A stretch of DNA of 64,000 bases from positions 760,122 through 824,121 of the forward strand of contig NZ_LN908977.1 of assembly GCF_001486165.1 (NCBI RefSeq). Reading direction: 5' to 3'. Source of the DNA: Bittarella massiliensis (ex Durand et al. 2017). GTDB taxonomy: Bacteria > Bacillota > Clostridia > Oscillospirales > Ruminococcaceae. Position 1 is the stretch's first letter. Every line of letters begins with the position of its first letter. Below are positions 23,504 to 30,987 of this stretch, piece after piece. Under the pieces are notes generated by a model. That model was not told the DNA's origin and made no database searches. It saw only the letters and a program-made list of their open reading frames with translations. The translations under genes and the position numbers were made by a program.

Positions 23504-25876
23504 CTAGAGCGCGCGCTCCTCCTCCCCCTCCCAAAAGGCCGTCAGCGCCTGGGCAATGGCCTCTGGGGAGCGGACCGTCCGGGCGTGGCGCCAGTGTTCG
23601 GGGAAGAGCTGGCGGTAGCGGGGGGCCGAAAATCGCTCGTCTATCAGGAGGACCACCCCCCTGTCCCCCTCGCTGCGAATCACCCGACCCGCTGCCTGCA
23701 GCACCTTGTTCATGCCGGGGAACTGATAGGCAAAGGCAAACCCCATGCGGTTTTGACCCTCGTAGTAGTCGCGGATGACGTCGGTCTCGGGGTTTAGCTG
23801 GGGCAGGCCGACCCCCACCACGATGCTGCCGATGAGCCGCTCCCCTTGCAGGTCGATCCCCTCGGCGTAGATCCCCCCCAGCACGCAAAAGCCCAACAGA
23901 CTACTGCCCTGGGCGGGGGCGTCAAAGCGGGCCAAAAAGGCCTCCCGCTCCCCCTCGTCCATCTCCCCGGTCTGCACCGCCAGGGTAATTTCGGGGTGCT
24001 CGTCCCGAAAGCGCTCGCAGACCATCTCTATATATTTATAGGAGGGGAAGTAGGCGATGTAGTTGCCCTCTCTGGCGGAGACCACCTGCCAGATGGCCTC
24101 GCTGACGGCGGCGATACTCTCCTCCCGCCGGTTGTACTTGGTGGAGATGGCGTCGTCCACCAGCAGGCAGAGGTTTTGCGCCGGGTAGGGCGAGGGCAGG
24201 GTACAGACCTTGCTCCCCTCCCCGCCGCCCAAAACGGTGGCAAAATACTGAATGGGCGAGAGGGTGGCGGAAAAGAGGACCGCCGCTCTCCCTCGCTCCA
24301 TCGCCTGCCCCAGCAGGTAGGAGGGGTCGACGCAGTACTGTTTGCTGATCACCTCTGTCCCCCTTTTCTCGCAGAAGAGGACATACCGCTCGTCAAAAAG
24401 CTGGGCGATCTTGAGGTAGCTGTTGACCTCAAAGTAAAAGGAGAGCACCGCCTGTAAGCGGGAATCGGCCTTGTGGCGGTCCAGCCACTCCTCACACCGG
24501 CCCTTGAGGACAGCGAGGCGGTCGATAAAGTCGCTGTCCTGCTCTTTTTTGAGGAGGAACCGCTCCTCCCCGCACTCCTTTCGCATGGCCACCATGGCGC
24601 TGTTGACCTTGGCGAGGGCAGAGCTGAGCTTTTTGCTGCCGGCGTCTTTCCCCAGCAGCCGCTTGATCTCCAATACCTTTGACTTGTAGAGCCGGGCCGA
24701 AAACATCTCCCGCGCCCGGTCGGCCAGATTGTGGGCCTCGTCGATCAAAAAGACATAGTCGCCCTGGCGCTCCTCCGAAAAAAAGCGCTTGAGGTAGACC
24801 TGCGGGTCGAAGAGGTAGTTGTAGTCGCAGATGATGCAGTCGCTCCACAGGGTGACGTCCAGCCCCAGCTCAAAGGGGCAGACACGGTGCTTTCTGGCGC
24901 AGGCCTCGATCTCCTCCCTGCCGATGCCGTCCGGCCCGTGAAGCAGCTCCATCACCGCATCGGAGACCCGGTCAAAATGGCCGTTTGCATAGGGACAGTC
25001 GTCGGGGTTGCAGGCGCGCTCCTCCAAAAAGCAGATTTTGTCCTTTGCGGTCAGGGAGACGCTGCGAAAGCGCAGGCCGCTCTCCCGCAGTTTGACAAGC
25101 CCTTCCTCCGCTGCCCGGCGGGCCACCGTCTTTGCGGTGAGGTAAAAGAGCTTTTCCGCCATCCCCTCCCCCACCGCCTTGACGGCGGGAAAGAGGGAGG
25201 AGATGGTCTTGCCCACCCCGGTGGGGGCCTGGCAGTAGAGGCGGCCCCTCTCTTGGATGGTCTTGTAGACGGCGCCCATCATCCGCCGCTGGCCCTCGCG
25301 GTAGCGCGCAAAGGGAAAGGAGGCGGAGGCGATGCTGGCGTCGCGCTGGGCCGTCCAGCCCTGCCAGAAGTCGGCCCACACCTGGTAGCGGGAGAGCAGG
25401 TCGAAAAAGCCCTCCTCCAACTGGGCAAAATCCAGGCTGCGGCGGTGGCGGAGGATCTCGTCGGTGTCGATTTGGTAGTAGGTCAGGCGCAGGGTGAGGC
25501 GCTCCTTCCCCTCCTGCAGGGCATAGATGTAGCCGTAGCAGAGGGCCTGCGCCCAGTAGGCGGCGTTGTCCTCCGGCCCGATGGAATCCAGCGAGACAGC
25601 CACCGTCTTGATTTCGTCGATGACCGTTTCCCCCTCCTCCTGGAGGATGCCGTCGGCCCGCCCCTGGATCCAAAAGGGGATGTCCCGGTAAACCAGGTGG
25701 ATGGAGAGGGTCACCTCGGGTTGGTATCCCTCCTCCTGCCGCTGCAGCTTCCGGTGGATGCGCGAGCCCTCCTGGGCCCGGTCGGCCCCTGCAAACCGGC
25801 TGTCAATGGAGCCGCTCTGGGTGGTGAGCGCCACCAATTGACGGACCGGCAGGCGGATTTCCGTGCGCTCCTCCAT
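23504..25876 (-). CDS. Rad3/XPD/DinG-like ATP-dependent DNA helicase with N-terminal nuclease domain
   Basis: The 790-residue protein combines a PD-(D/E)XK nuclease-like region (about 70-100: WIQGRADGI then VIDEIKTV, giving the D...ExK core) with a superfamily 2 helicase. Walker A is QAPTGVGKTISS and the DEAH box is VFLIDEAHNL. Four cysteines for a 4Fe-4S cluster lie between them (ICFLEERACNPDDCPYANG and VCPFELG), as in XPD and DinG. The C-terminal helicase motifs include QAAGRVIRSEGDRGVVLLID. The ATG at 25876 follows GAGGTG. Proteins of this architecture are common in Clostridia, and their role in repair is inferred. It lies between two tRNA clusters, with the SnoaL-like gene just upstream on the same strand. 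Confidence 0.88.
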   Translation of the reverse strand: MEERTEIRLPVRQLVALTTQSGSIDSRFAGADRAQEGSRIHRKLQRQEEGYQPEVTLSIHLVYRDIPFWIQGRADGILQEEGETVIDEIKTVAVSLDSIGPEDNAAYWAQALCYGYIYALQEGKERLTLRLTYYQIDTDEILRHRRSLDFAQLEEGFFDLLSRYQVWADFWQGWTAQRDASIASASFPFARYREGQRRMMGAVYKTIQERGRLYCQAPTGVGKTISSLFPAVKAVGEGMAEKLFYLTAKTVARRAAEEGLVKLRESGLRFRSVSLTAKDKICFLEERACNPDDCPYANGHFDRVSDAVMELLHGPDGIGREEIEACARKHRVCPFELGLDVTLWSDCIICDYNYLFDPQVYLKRFFSEERQGDYVFLIDEAHNLADRAREMFSARLYKSKVLEIKRLLGKDAGSKKLSSALAKVNSAMVAMRKECGEERFLLKKEQDSDFIDRLAVLKGRCEEWLDRHKADSRLQAVLSFYFEVNSYLKIAQLFDERYVLFCEKRGTEVISKQYCVDPSYLLGQAMERGRAAVLFSATLSPIQYFATVLGGGEGSKVCTLPSPYPAQNLCLLVDDAISTKYNRREESIAAVSEAIWQVVSAREGNYIAYFPSYKYIEMVCERFRDEHPEITLAVQTGEMDEGEREAFLARFDAPAQGSSLLGFCVLGGIYAEGIDLQGERLIGSIVVGVGLPQLNPETDVIRDYYEGQNRMGFAFAYQFPGMNKVLQAAGRVIRSEGDRGVVLLIDERFSAPRYRQLFPEHWRHARTVRSPEAIAQALTAFWEGEEERAL

Positions 25877-25939
25877 CTGCCAAACACCTCCCCTCTCCCG
25901 CCGGCAAAAGCCGCGCGCCTCTCCTTTAAAAGAGGGGCG

Positions 25940-26305
25940 TCACCCCTCGACGATCCTCGCGTCCATGTTCAAAATCAAGTTCCAGCTGCCGCCGGCGCAC
26001 TTCCAGACGGAGACCACGTGAAAGAGGCCGGCCAAATCCGCGTCGCGGCTGTTGTCGACGGCCACCCGGAGCAGGTAGTGCAAAATCACCTCGTCCTCGC
26101 TGGCACTGACGACCTCCATCTGCTCGATTGTGTATTCGGAAATGGAAAAGTCGGCGACCATCTCTGCGTACTCGCTGCCACCGCAGCGGTAACCGCCGCA
26201 TATCATCACCGCATTTGGCGAGACAAGGCGCCGAAAGGCGTCCCCATCTCTGCGGAGGACCGCCTCCCACATCTCGTGCTCCAGCCCGATGACCGTCTGT
26301 TCCAT
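25940..26305 (-). CDS. SnoaL/DUF4440-like (NTF2-fold) protein
   Basis: The 121-residue protein starts MEQTVIGLEHEMWEAVLRRD and has the alpha+beta pattern of NTF2-fold proteins. The helix is followed by a segment reading FRRLVSPNAVMICGG, and by strands ending WNLILNMDARIVEG. Members bind small ligands or act as subunits of unknown enzymes, and no catalytic residues can be assigned. A TATACT with an upstream TG (extended -10) lies at 26352-26347 and could be the promoter. It may be cotranscribed with the helicase, which starts 63 bp downstream. Confidence 0.75.
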   Translation of the reverse strand: MEQTVIGLEHEMWEAVLRRDGDAFRRLVSPNAVMICGGYRCGGSEYAEMVADFSISEYTIEQMEVVSASEDEVILHYLLRVAVDNSRDADLAGLFHVVSVWKCAGGSWNLILNMDARIVEG

Positions 26306-26423
26306 AGCCCTCTCCTCCCGGCGGCCAACCCCGCCGTTTTCTTTTCAGTATACCACAGTGCAGCGCAGCTGTGCGACGAAAAACAGCTGCCTTTGCATTT
26401 CATCAAAGACAGCTGTTTGCTGT

Positions 26424-26497
26424 TGGAGGCGCCACCCAGAATTGAACTGGGGATAAAGGTTTTGCAGACCTCTGCCTTACCGCTTGGCTATGGCGCC
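26424..26497 (-). tRNA. tRNA-Cys(GCA), copy 2
   Basis: A 74-nt cloverleaf identical in sequence to copy 1 as far as I can see. It is the last gene of the second cluster. Confidence 0.95.
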
Positions 26498-26573
26498 ATA
26501 TTCACGGTTATACAAAATATCTGCATAACCGGCTTTGTAAAACGGAAGGCGCTAATTTCTTAGCGCCTTTTTG
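26498..26573 (-). other. Structured 76-nt spacer, second copy
   Basis: This is nearly identical to 22991-23066, with two substitutions, and retains both inverted repeats. Confidence 0.6.
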
Positions 26574-26649
26574 TGGAGCGGGTTACGAGGCTCGAACTCG
26601 CTACCTCCACCTTGGCAAGGTGGCGCTCTACCAGATGAGCTAAACCCGC
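26574..26649 (-). tRNA. tRNA-Gly(GCC), copy 2
   Basis: A 76-nt cloverleaf with encoded CCA and anticodon GCC, the same as copy 1. Confidence 0.95.
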
Positions 26650-26654
26650 GGAAA

Positions 26655-26730
<76 letters not shown>

Positions 26731-26736
26731 ACACAT

Positions 26737-26813
26737 TGGCGACCCGGAAGGGGCTCGAACCCTCGACCTCTAGCGTGACAGGCTAGCGTTCTAACCAACT
26801 GAACTACCGGGCC
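26737..26813 (-). tRNA. tRNA-Asp(GTC), copy 2
   Basis: A 77-nt cloverleaf with encoded CCA and anticodon GTC, the same as copy 1. It is the first gene of this cluster. Confidence 0.95.
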
Positions 26814-26891
26814 ATGTATACCAACTGAAAGAGAAAAGCAGAACTTTTGACCTCTCTCAGGGTTGCCGTTTCTTGTCCGACAACGTTTATT

Positions 26892-26920
26892 AGTATACAG
26901 GAGATGTGTTTATCTGTCAA
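26892..26920 (-). promoter_or_regulatory. Promoter of the second tRNA cluster
   Basis: TTGACA (26920-26915) and TATACT (26897-26892) are 17 bp apart on the minus strand. The -35 box overlaps the 3' end of hslO. Confidence 0.8.
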
Positions 26921-27791
26921 TAGGATTTTTCAAATTTTTTAGCTCTTCTTGGGTGAAGTTGTATTTTTTTTCACAGAAGTGGCAGCAGACCTCCACCGGC
27001 TCTCCCTCGTCGATCATTTCCTGCAGCTCCTCATTCCCCAGGCTGAGCAGCGCCTTCTCCACCCGCTGGCGGGAGCAGTTGCAGCGGTACTCCACCGGGA
27101 ACTCGTCCAGGATATTGGGGGCAAAACCGTCGAGCACCCGCTCGATGATCTGCTCCAGAGACATCCCGCCCTCGAGCATCTGGGTGACGGAGGGCAGCTC
27201 TTTGAGGTTGCCCTCCAGCTGCTCGATCTCCTCCTCCAGCGCGCCGGGGAGAAGCTGCACCAAAAAGCCGCCGGCCGCCCGCACCGTCAGGTCGGGGTTG
27301 ACCAGCACCCCCAGGGCGCAGACGGTGGGGATCTGCTCGCTGGCGGCGTAGTAGGCGGTCACGTCCTCGGCCACCTCGCCGCTCACCAGGGGCACACTGC
27401 CCACATAGGGGTCTTTCATGCCGGTGTCGCGGATGACCGTCAAGGTGCCTTCCCGCCCCACCGCGCCGCCCACATCCAGCTTTCCGTAGGGGTTGAGGGG
27501 CAGTTCCACCACCGGCCGGCTGACGGTGCCCCGCACATTGCCCCAGGCGTCGGAGACGGCGATGACATTCCCCGCCGGCCCCCCGCCGCTGAGGCGCAGG
27601 GTGACGCTCTGTTCCTTCCCCTTTAGGCCGCAGCCCATGATGGAGGCAGCGGTGAGCAACCTGCCCAGGGCGGCGGTGACCACGGCAGAGCTCTCGTGGA
27701 TCTGCTCGGCCCGGGCGACAATGTCGGTGGAGTCGATGGCGGTCATCACCACTCCCCCATTTTCACTGATGGCGCGCAGTACACGTCCCAT
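26910..27791 (-). CDS. hslO: Hsp33 redox-regulated molecular chaperone
   Basis: Hsp33 is a cytoplasmic holdase activated by oxidation of its zinc-binding cysteines. The 293-residue protein starts MGRVLRAISENGGVVMTAID and has the Hsp33 pattern GKEQSVTLRLSGGGPAGN. The C-terminal zinc centre is YRCNCSRQRVEK and VCCHFCEKKYNF, i.e. the CxC...CxxC set. The ATG directly follows the stop of the upstream methyltransferase gene, with GAGGGAAAA as ribosome site, so the two are coupled. It is the last gene of the yerC-methyltransferase-hslO operon, and its end runs into the tRNA promoter. Confidence 0.96.
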   Translation of the reverse strand: MGRVLRAISENGGVVMTAIDSTDIVARAEQIHESSAVVTAALGRLLTAASIMGCGLKGKEQSVTLRLSGGGPAGNVIAVSDAWGNVRGTVSRPVVELPLNPYGKLDVGGAVGREGTLTVIRDTGMKDPYVGSVPLVSGEVAEDVTAYYAASEQIPTVCALGVLVNPDLTVRAAGGFLVQLLPGALEEEIEQLEGNLKELPSVTQMLEGGMSLEQIIERVLDGFAPNILDEFPVEYRCNCSRQRVEKALLSLGNEELQEMIDEGEPVEVCCHFCEKKYNFTQEELKNLKNPIDR

Positions 27792-28559
27792 CTATTTTCC
27801 CTCCTTCTTGGCCAGGTATACCACCCGCTGGCTCTTCTCTGTCACCGGGCGGTCACGATACCCGTCAAAGCGCTGCAGCAGCGCAAATCCAGCCTCTTCC
27901 AAGGCCGTCTGTAAAAATTCAGGGGCATACCAGGTCTCTGAAAAACACTCGTCATAGCGGTCAAACCGGCCGTCCTCCCCCTCTTCAAAAAAGGTGAGGG
28001 AGATGTCGGTCACCCCTTCTTCCTCCCGCCACTCGTTCTGCCAGCCGCAGTAGAGGTCGCCCAGGTCGTAGAGGTAGGCGTTGTTCCCCAGCACCTGGGC
28101 GTGCTTGTAGCGGGTGTTGACGTCAAAGAGAAAGACGCCGCCCTCCTCCATGAACAGGGAGACGCGGGAGAAGGCGCGGCGGACCGCCTCCCGGTCGGGC
28201 AGGTGGTTGACGGTGTCCAGGGTGGAGACGGCGGCGCGGATGGTCCCGTACAGGTCGAGCTCCTCCATCCCCTGGCCCAGCAGCAGGATGTCCTCCCCGC
28301 TACCCATCACCCGCTCCCGGGCGATCTCCAGCATCTCCTCCGAGGGGTCGGCGCCGATGAGGTCGTACCCGGCCCGGGCAAGGCGCAGGCAGAGTTCCCC
28401 CGTCCCGCAGCCGGCGTCCAGCACGATGCCGCCGCCGATCCCCTGCTCTGCCAGCTTTTCCACAATAAAGCCGGCCATACGCGCCCTGTCCACGTTTTCG
28501 GTGAGGGCGTCGTAAAAGCCGGCAAAATTGCCGTAGAAATTCTGCTGTCTATCCTTCAA
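27792..28559 (-). CDS. Class I SAM-dependent methyltransferase
   Basis: The 255-residue protein has the SAM-binding motif I IVLDAGCGTGELCLRLA near residue 50, followed by LIGADPSEEML (motif post-I), and an aromatic-rich C terminus (ETWYAPEFLQ). The start is TTG at 28559 (reading LKDRQQNFYGNFAGFYDAL), with GGGAGA 8 nt upstream. It overlaps the end of the YerC-like gene by 11 nt. The long upstream open frame is discarded because it is antisense-like and arginine/serine-rich. The substrate is unknown. It is translationally coupled to both neighbours, suggesting one operon. Confidence 0.82.
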   Translation of the reverse strand: MKDRQQNFYGNFAGFYDALTENVDRARMAGFIVEKLAEQGIGGGIVLDAGCGTGELCLRLARAGYDLIGADPSEEMLEIARERVMGSGEDILLLGQGMEELDLYGTIRAAVSTLDTVNHLPDREAVRRAFSRVSLFMEEGGVFLFDVNTRYKHAQVLGNNAYLYDLGDLYCGWQNEWREEEGVTDISLTFFEEGEDGRFDRYDECFSETWYAPEFLQTALEEAGFALLQRFDGYRDRPVTEKSQRVVYLAKKEGK

Positions 28560-28854
28560 GGTCGGTCTCTCCCGCCATCGAGTCCAGCAGTTTGTCGTAG
28601 CCGCCGCACCCGTAGAGAAGGGAGCGGTTGACCCGGCTGATGGTCGCCGTCGAGGCGCCGGTCTCCTTGACGATGTCGCTGTAGACCTTTTTCTGCCGCA
28701 GCATCCGCGCCACGTGAAAGCGCTGGGCAATGGCCTTGAGCTCCTGAATGGTGCAGAGGTCGTCAAAAAAGTCATAGCAGTCGTCCAGGTTGTCGATGGA
28801 CACGATCGCCGAAAACAGGTCGTCAAAGGTATCTCTTGACAGATTGCTGTTCAA
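28549..28854 (-). CDS. YerC/YecD-family TrpR-related DNA-binding protein
   Basis: The 101-residue protein has the TrpR-like helical fold with the HTH region LRQKKVYSDIVKETGASTATISRVNRSL. It is full length for TIGR02531-type proteins, which are small, cytoplasmic, and conserved in Firmicutes without an established regulon. The start is TTG at 28854, with AAAGGCGGG upstream. An imperfect palindrome at 28883-28900 sits about where its own promoter should be, so autoregulation is plausible by analogy with TrpR. It overlaps the methyltransferase gene by 11 bp. Confidence 0.85.
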   Translation of the reverse strand: MNSNLSRDTFDDLFSAIVSIDNLDDCYDFFDDLCTIQELKAIAQRFHVARMLRQKKVYSDIVKETGASTATISRVNRSLLYGCGGYDKLLDSMAGETDLEG

Positions 28855-28882
28855 TGAAAAACCCGCCTTTCCAAATCATCTT

Positions 28883-28900
28883 GGTTTAAAGTTTAACACC
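28883..28900. promoter_or_regulatory. Palindromic candidate operator upstream of the YerC-like gene
   Basis: GGTTTAAA-G-TTTAACACC reads as an inverted repeat with one inserted base. It lies 30-46 bp upstream of the TTG start, in an AT-rich stretch that probably holds the promoter. Confidence 0.4.
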
Positions 28901-28974
28901 TTAAATTGTGAAAGTAAAGGCTTCCCTGCGACTTTTGTGGCGGGGATGGAGAAATCCGGCAGTTCGCCCAAGAA

Positions 28975-29008
28975 AAAGCGCGCCGAAACACCGGTTTCCG
29001 CGCGCTTT
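28975..29008 (-). terminator. Terminator after lysA
   Basis: AAAGCGCGC (28975-28983) and GCGCGCTTT (29000-29008) pair, with GAAAC/GTTTC inside. The minus strand continues TTTTTC. Confidence 0.85.
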
Positions 29009-29047
29009 CACAAGCTGTCTCAAGGGGGGCCGGAGCACTCTCCCCGC

Positions 29048-30346
29048 TCAGAGGTCGTTTCGCAGCAGGTCCTCCAGGCTCTCCCGGCGGACAACCAGGC
29101 GGCTCTCCCCCTGGGAGACCATCACCACCGGCGGGCGGGGGATGCGGTTGTAGTTGGAGGCCATAGAGTAGTTATAGGCCCCGGTGGCCAGCACCGCCAG
29201 GATGTCGCCGGGCCCTACCTCCTGGATGCGGGCGTTTTCCTGGATCAAATCGCCGCTCTCGCAGCACTTGCCCGCCACCGTGACCGTCTGGGTCTTGGGC
29301 TCGGCCGCCCGGTTGGCCACCAGCAGGTCGTAGGCCGCCTGGTAGAGGGCGTAGCGGGGGTTGTCGGTCATCCCCCCGTCGATGGCCACATAGGTGCGGA
29401 TATTTTTGATTTCCTTCACCGATCCCACGGTGTAGAGGGTGGTGCCGGCGGGCCCCACAATGGAGCGCCCCGGCTCGATGACCACATAGGGGATGGGCAG
29501 CCCCTCCTCGCCGCAGCAGCGGTGGATGACTTTGGAGACCCGCTGCATGTACTCGTCGTAGCTGGAGGGGTTGTCAGAGTCGACGTACTTGATGCCAAAG
29601 CCGCCCCCCAGGTCGAGGATCTCCAAGGTTTTGCCGTACCTGCGCTGGATCTCGCCCATAAAGCGGATCATCACCTCGGCCGCCAACTCGAAGGGGGCGA
29701 TGTCAAAAATCTGCGAGCCGATGTGGCAGTGCAGCCCCTTCAGCCGCACCCCCTTCATGGCCATGGCCTCGTCGACGGCCTCCATGGCCTCGCCGTTTTC
29801 CAGGGCCAGACCGAACTTGGAGTCGATCTGCCCGGTGCGGATGAAGTCGTGGGTGTGGGCGTCGATGCCGGGCTTGATGCGAAAGAGGATGTCGGTCTCT
29901 CGCCCGGCGGCCCGAGACAGGCTGCCGATGAGCTGCAGCTCTTCCAGATTGTCCACCACGATTTGGCCGACCCCGCTCTCCAGGGCCATGGTCAGCTCGG
30001 CCGGAGTCTTGTTGTTGCCGTGAAAGTAGACCCGCTCCATGGGAAAGCCCGCCTGCAGGGCGGTGTAGAGCTCCCCACTGGACACCACGTCCAATCCCAG
30101 CCCCTCCTCCTGGGCAATGCGGCAGACCGCCTTACAGCAAAAGGCCTTGCTGGCATAGGTGCAGAGCCCCCTGCCGTCGTAGTAGCGGTCGATGGACTGT
30201 TTGAAGGCCCGGCAGTTCTCCCGGATCAGGTCCTCGTCCATCACGTAGAGCGGGGTGCCGTAGCGCTCGGCCAGGGCGACGGCGTCCAGCCCGCCGACGG
30301 TCAGGTGGCCCAGGTTGTTGACGTCCAAATTCTTGGAAACGAACAT
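29048..30346 (-). CDS. lysA: Diaminopimelate decarboxylase
   Basis: LysA decarboxylates meso-diaminopimelate to lysine, the last step of the pathway whose early genes, asd and dapA, are at the left edge. The 432-residue PLP enzyme has the alanine-racemase-like barrel with the PLP lysine in YASKAFCCKAVCRI, the motif GLHCHIGSQIF, and the diaminopimelate-specific DLGGGFGI and EPGRSIVG segments. The ATG at 30346 follows GGAGGAGTGAGGAG and lies 4 nt after the ysxC stop, so it is coupled to that gene. It has no riboswitch of its own, so unlike asd it is not visibly controlled by lysine. Confidence 0.96.
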   Translation of the reverse strand: MFVSKNLDVNNLGHLTVGGLDAVALAERYGTPLYVMDEDLIRENCRAFKQSIDRYYDGRGLCTYASKAFCCKAVCRIAQEEGLGLDVVSSGELYTALQAGFPMERVYFHGNNKTPAELTMALESGVGQIVVDNLEELQLIGSLSRAAGRETDILFRIKPGIDAHTHDFIRTGQIDSKFGLALENGEAMEAVDEAMAMKGVRLKGLHCHIGSQIFDIAPFELAAEVMIRFMGEIQRRYGKTLEILDLGGGFGIKYVDSDNPSSYDEYMQRVSKVIHRCCGEEGLPIPYVVIEPGRSIVGPAGTTLYTVGSVKEIKNIRTYVAIDGGMTDNPRYALYQAAYDLLVANRAAEPKTQTVTVAGKCCESGDLIQENARIQEVGPGDILAVLATGAYNYSMASNYNRIPRPPVVMVSQGESRLVVRRESLEDLLRNDL

Positions 30347-30350
30347 CTCC

Positions 30351-30977
30351 TCACTCCTCCCCTTCGCACTCTTCCGCTGTGTCCTCCCCGTCATCCTCCT
30401 CCAAGAGGGCCTCCAAAATGCCCCGCAGCTCGGGGATGCCCTCAAAGGTCTGGGCGGAGGTGGCGACCAGGTGCAGCTGGTCGCCGCAGGGGATCTCCTC
30501 CCGCAGCTCTTCCAGCCGCTTCTCCTTCTGCTTGGCCGTCAGCTTGTCGGCCTTGGTCAGGGCGATGAGAAAGGGGATCTCGCTGTCGATGAGGAAGTTG
30601 ATCATCTGCAGGTCATCGGCGGTGGGCTGGTGGCGGATGTCCACCAGCTGCACCACCAGGCGGATGTCCCGGTCGCTGTGAAAGTAGTCCTCCATCAACT
30701 TGGCCCAGCGCTCCTTCTCGGAGCGGGAGACCTTGGCGTAGCCGTAGCCGGGCAGGTCGACGATGTAGCCGGGGCCAGCGGTGAAGAAGTTGATGGTGAC
30801 CGTCTTGCCCGGCGAGGCCGATACCCGCGCCAGCCGCTTGCGGTTGGCCACCTTGTTGATGAGGGAGGACTTGCCCACGTTGGAGCGGCCGGAGAAGACG
30901 ATCTCCGCCCGGTCGCTGGGGGGCAGCTGGGACGACACCCCGTACGAGGCGTAAAATTCAATGGCGTTAAAGTTCAT
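30351..30977 (-). CDS. ysxC: Ribosome biogenesis GTP-binding protein YsxC/EngB
   Basis: EngB is a GTPase of the TrmE-Era-EngA superfamily needed for late assembly of the 50S subunit. The 208-residue protein has G1 FSGRSNVGKSSLIN, G3 DLPGYGYA, and G4 ALTKADKL with an acidic C terminus (DDGEDTAEECEGEE). The ATG at 30977 follows GGGAGGAC and starts MNFNAIEFYASYG; the open frame before it is an artefact. It lies 10 nt downstream of lon, a conserved arrangement in Firmicutes. Confidence 0.95.
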   Translation of the reverse strand: MNFNAIEFYASYGVSSQLPPSDRAEIVFSGRSNVGKSSLINKVANRKRLARVSASPGKTVTINFFTAGPGYIVDLPGYGYAKVSRSEKERWAKLMEDYFHSDRDIRLVVQLVDIRHQPTADDLQMINFLIDSEIPFLIALTKADKLTAKQKEKRLEELREEIPCGDQLHLVATSAQTFEGIPELRGILEALLEEDDGEDTAEECEGEE

Positions 30978-30987
30978 GGCGTCCTCC

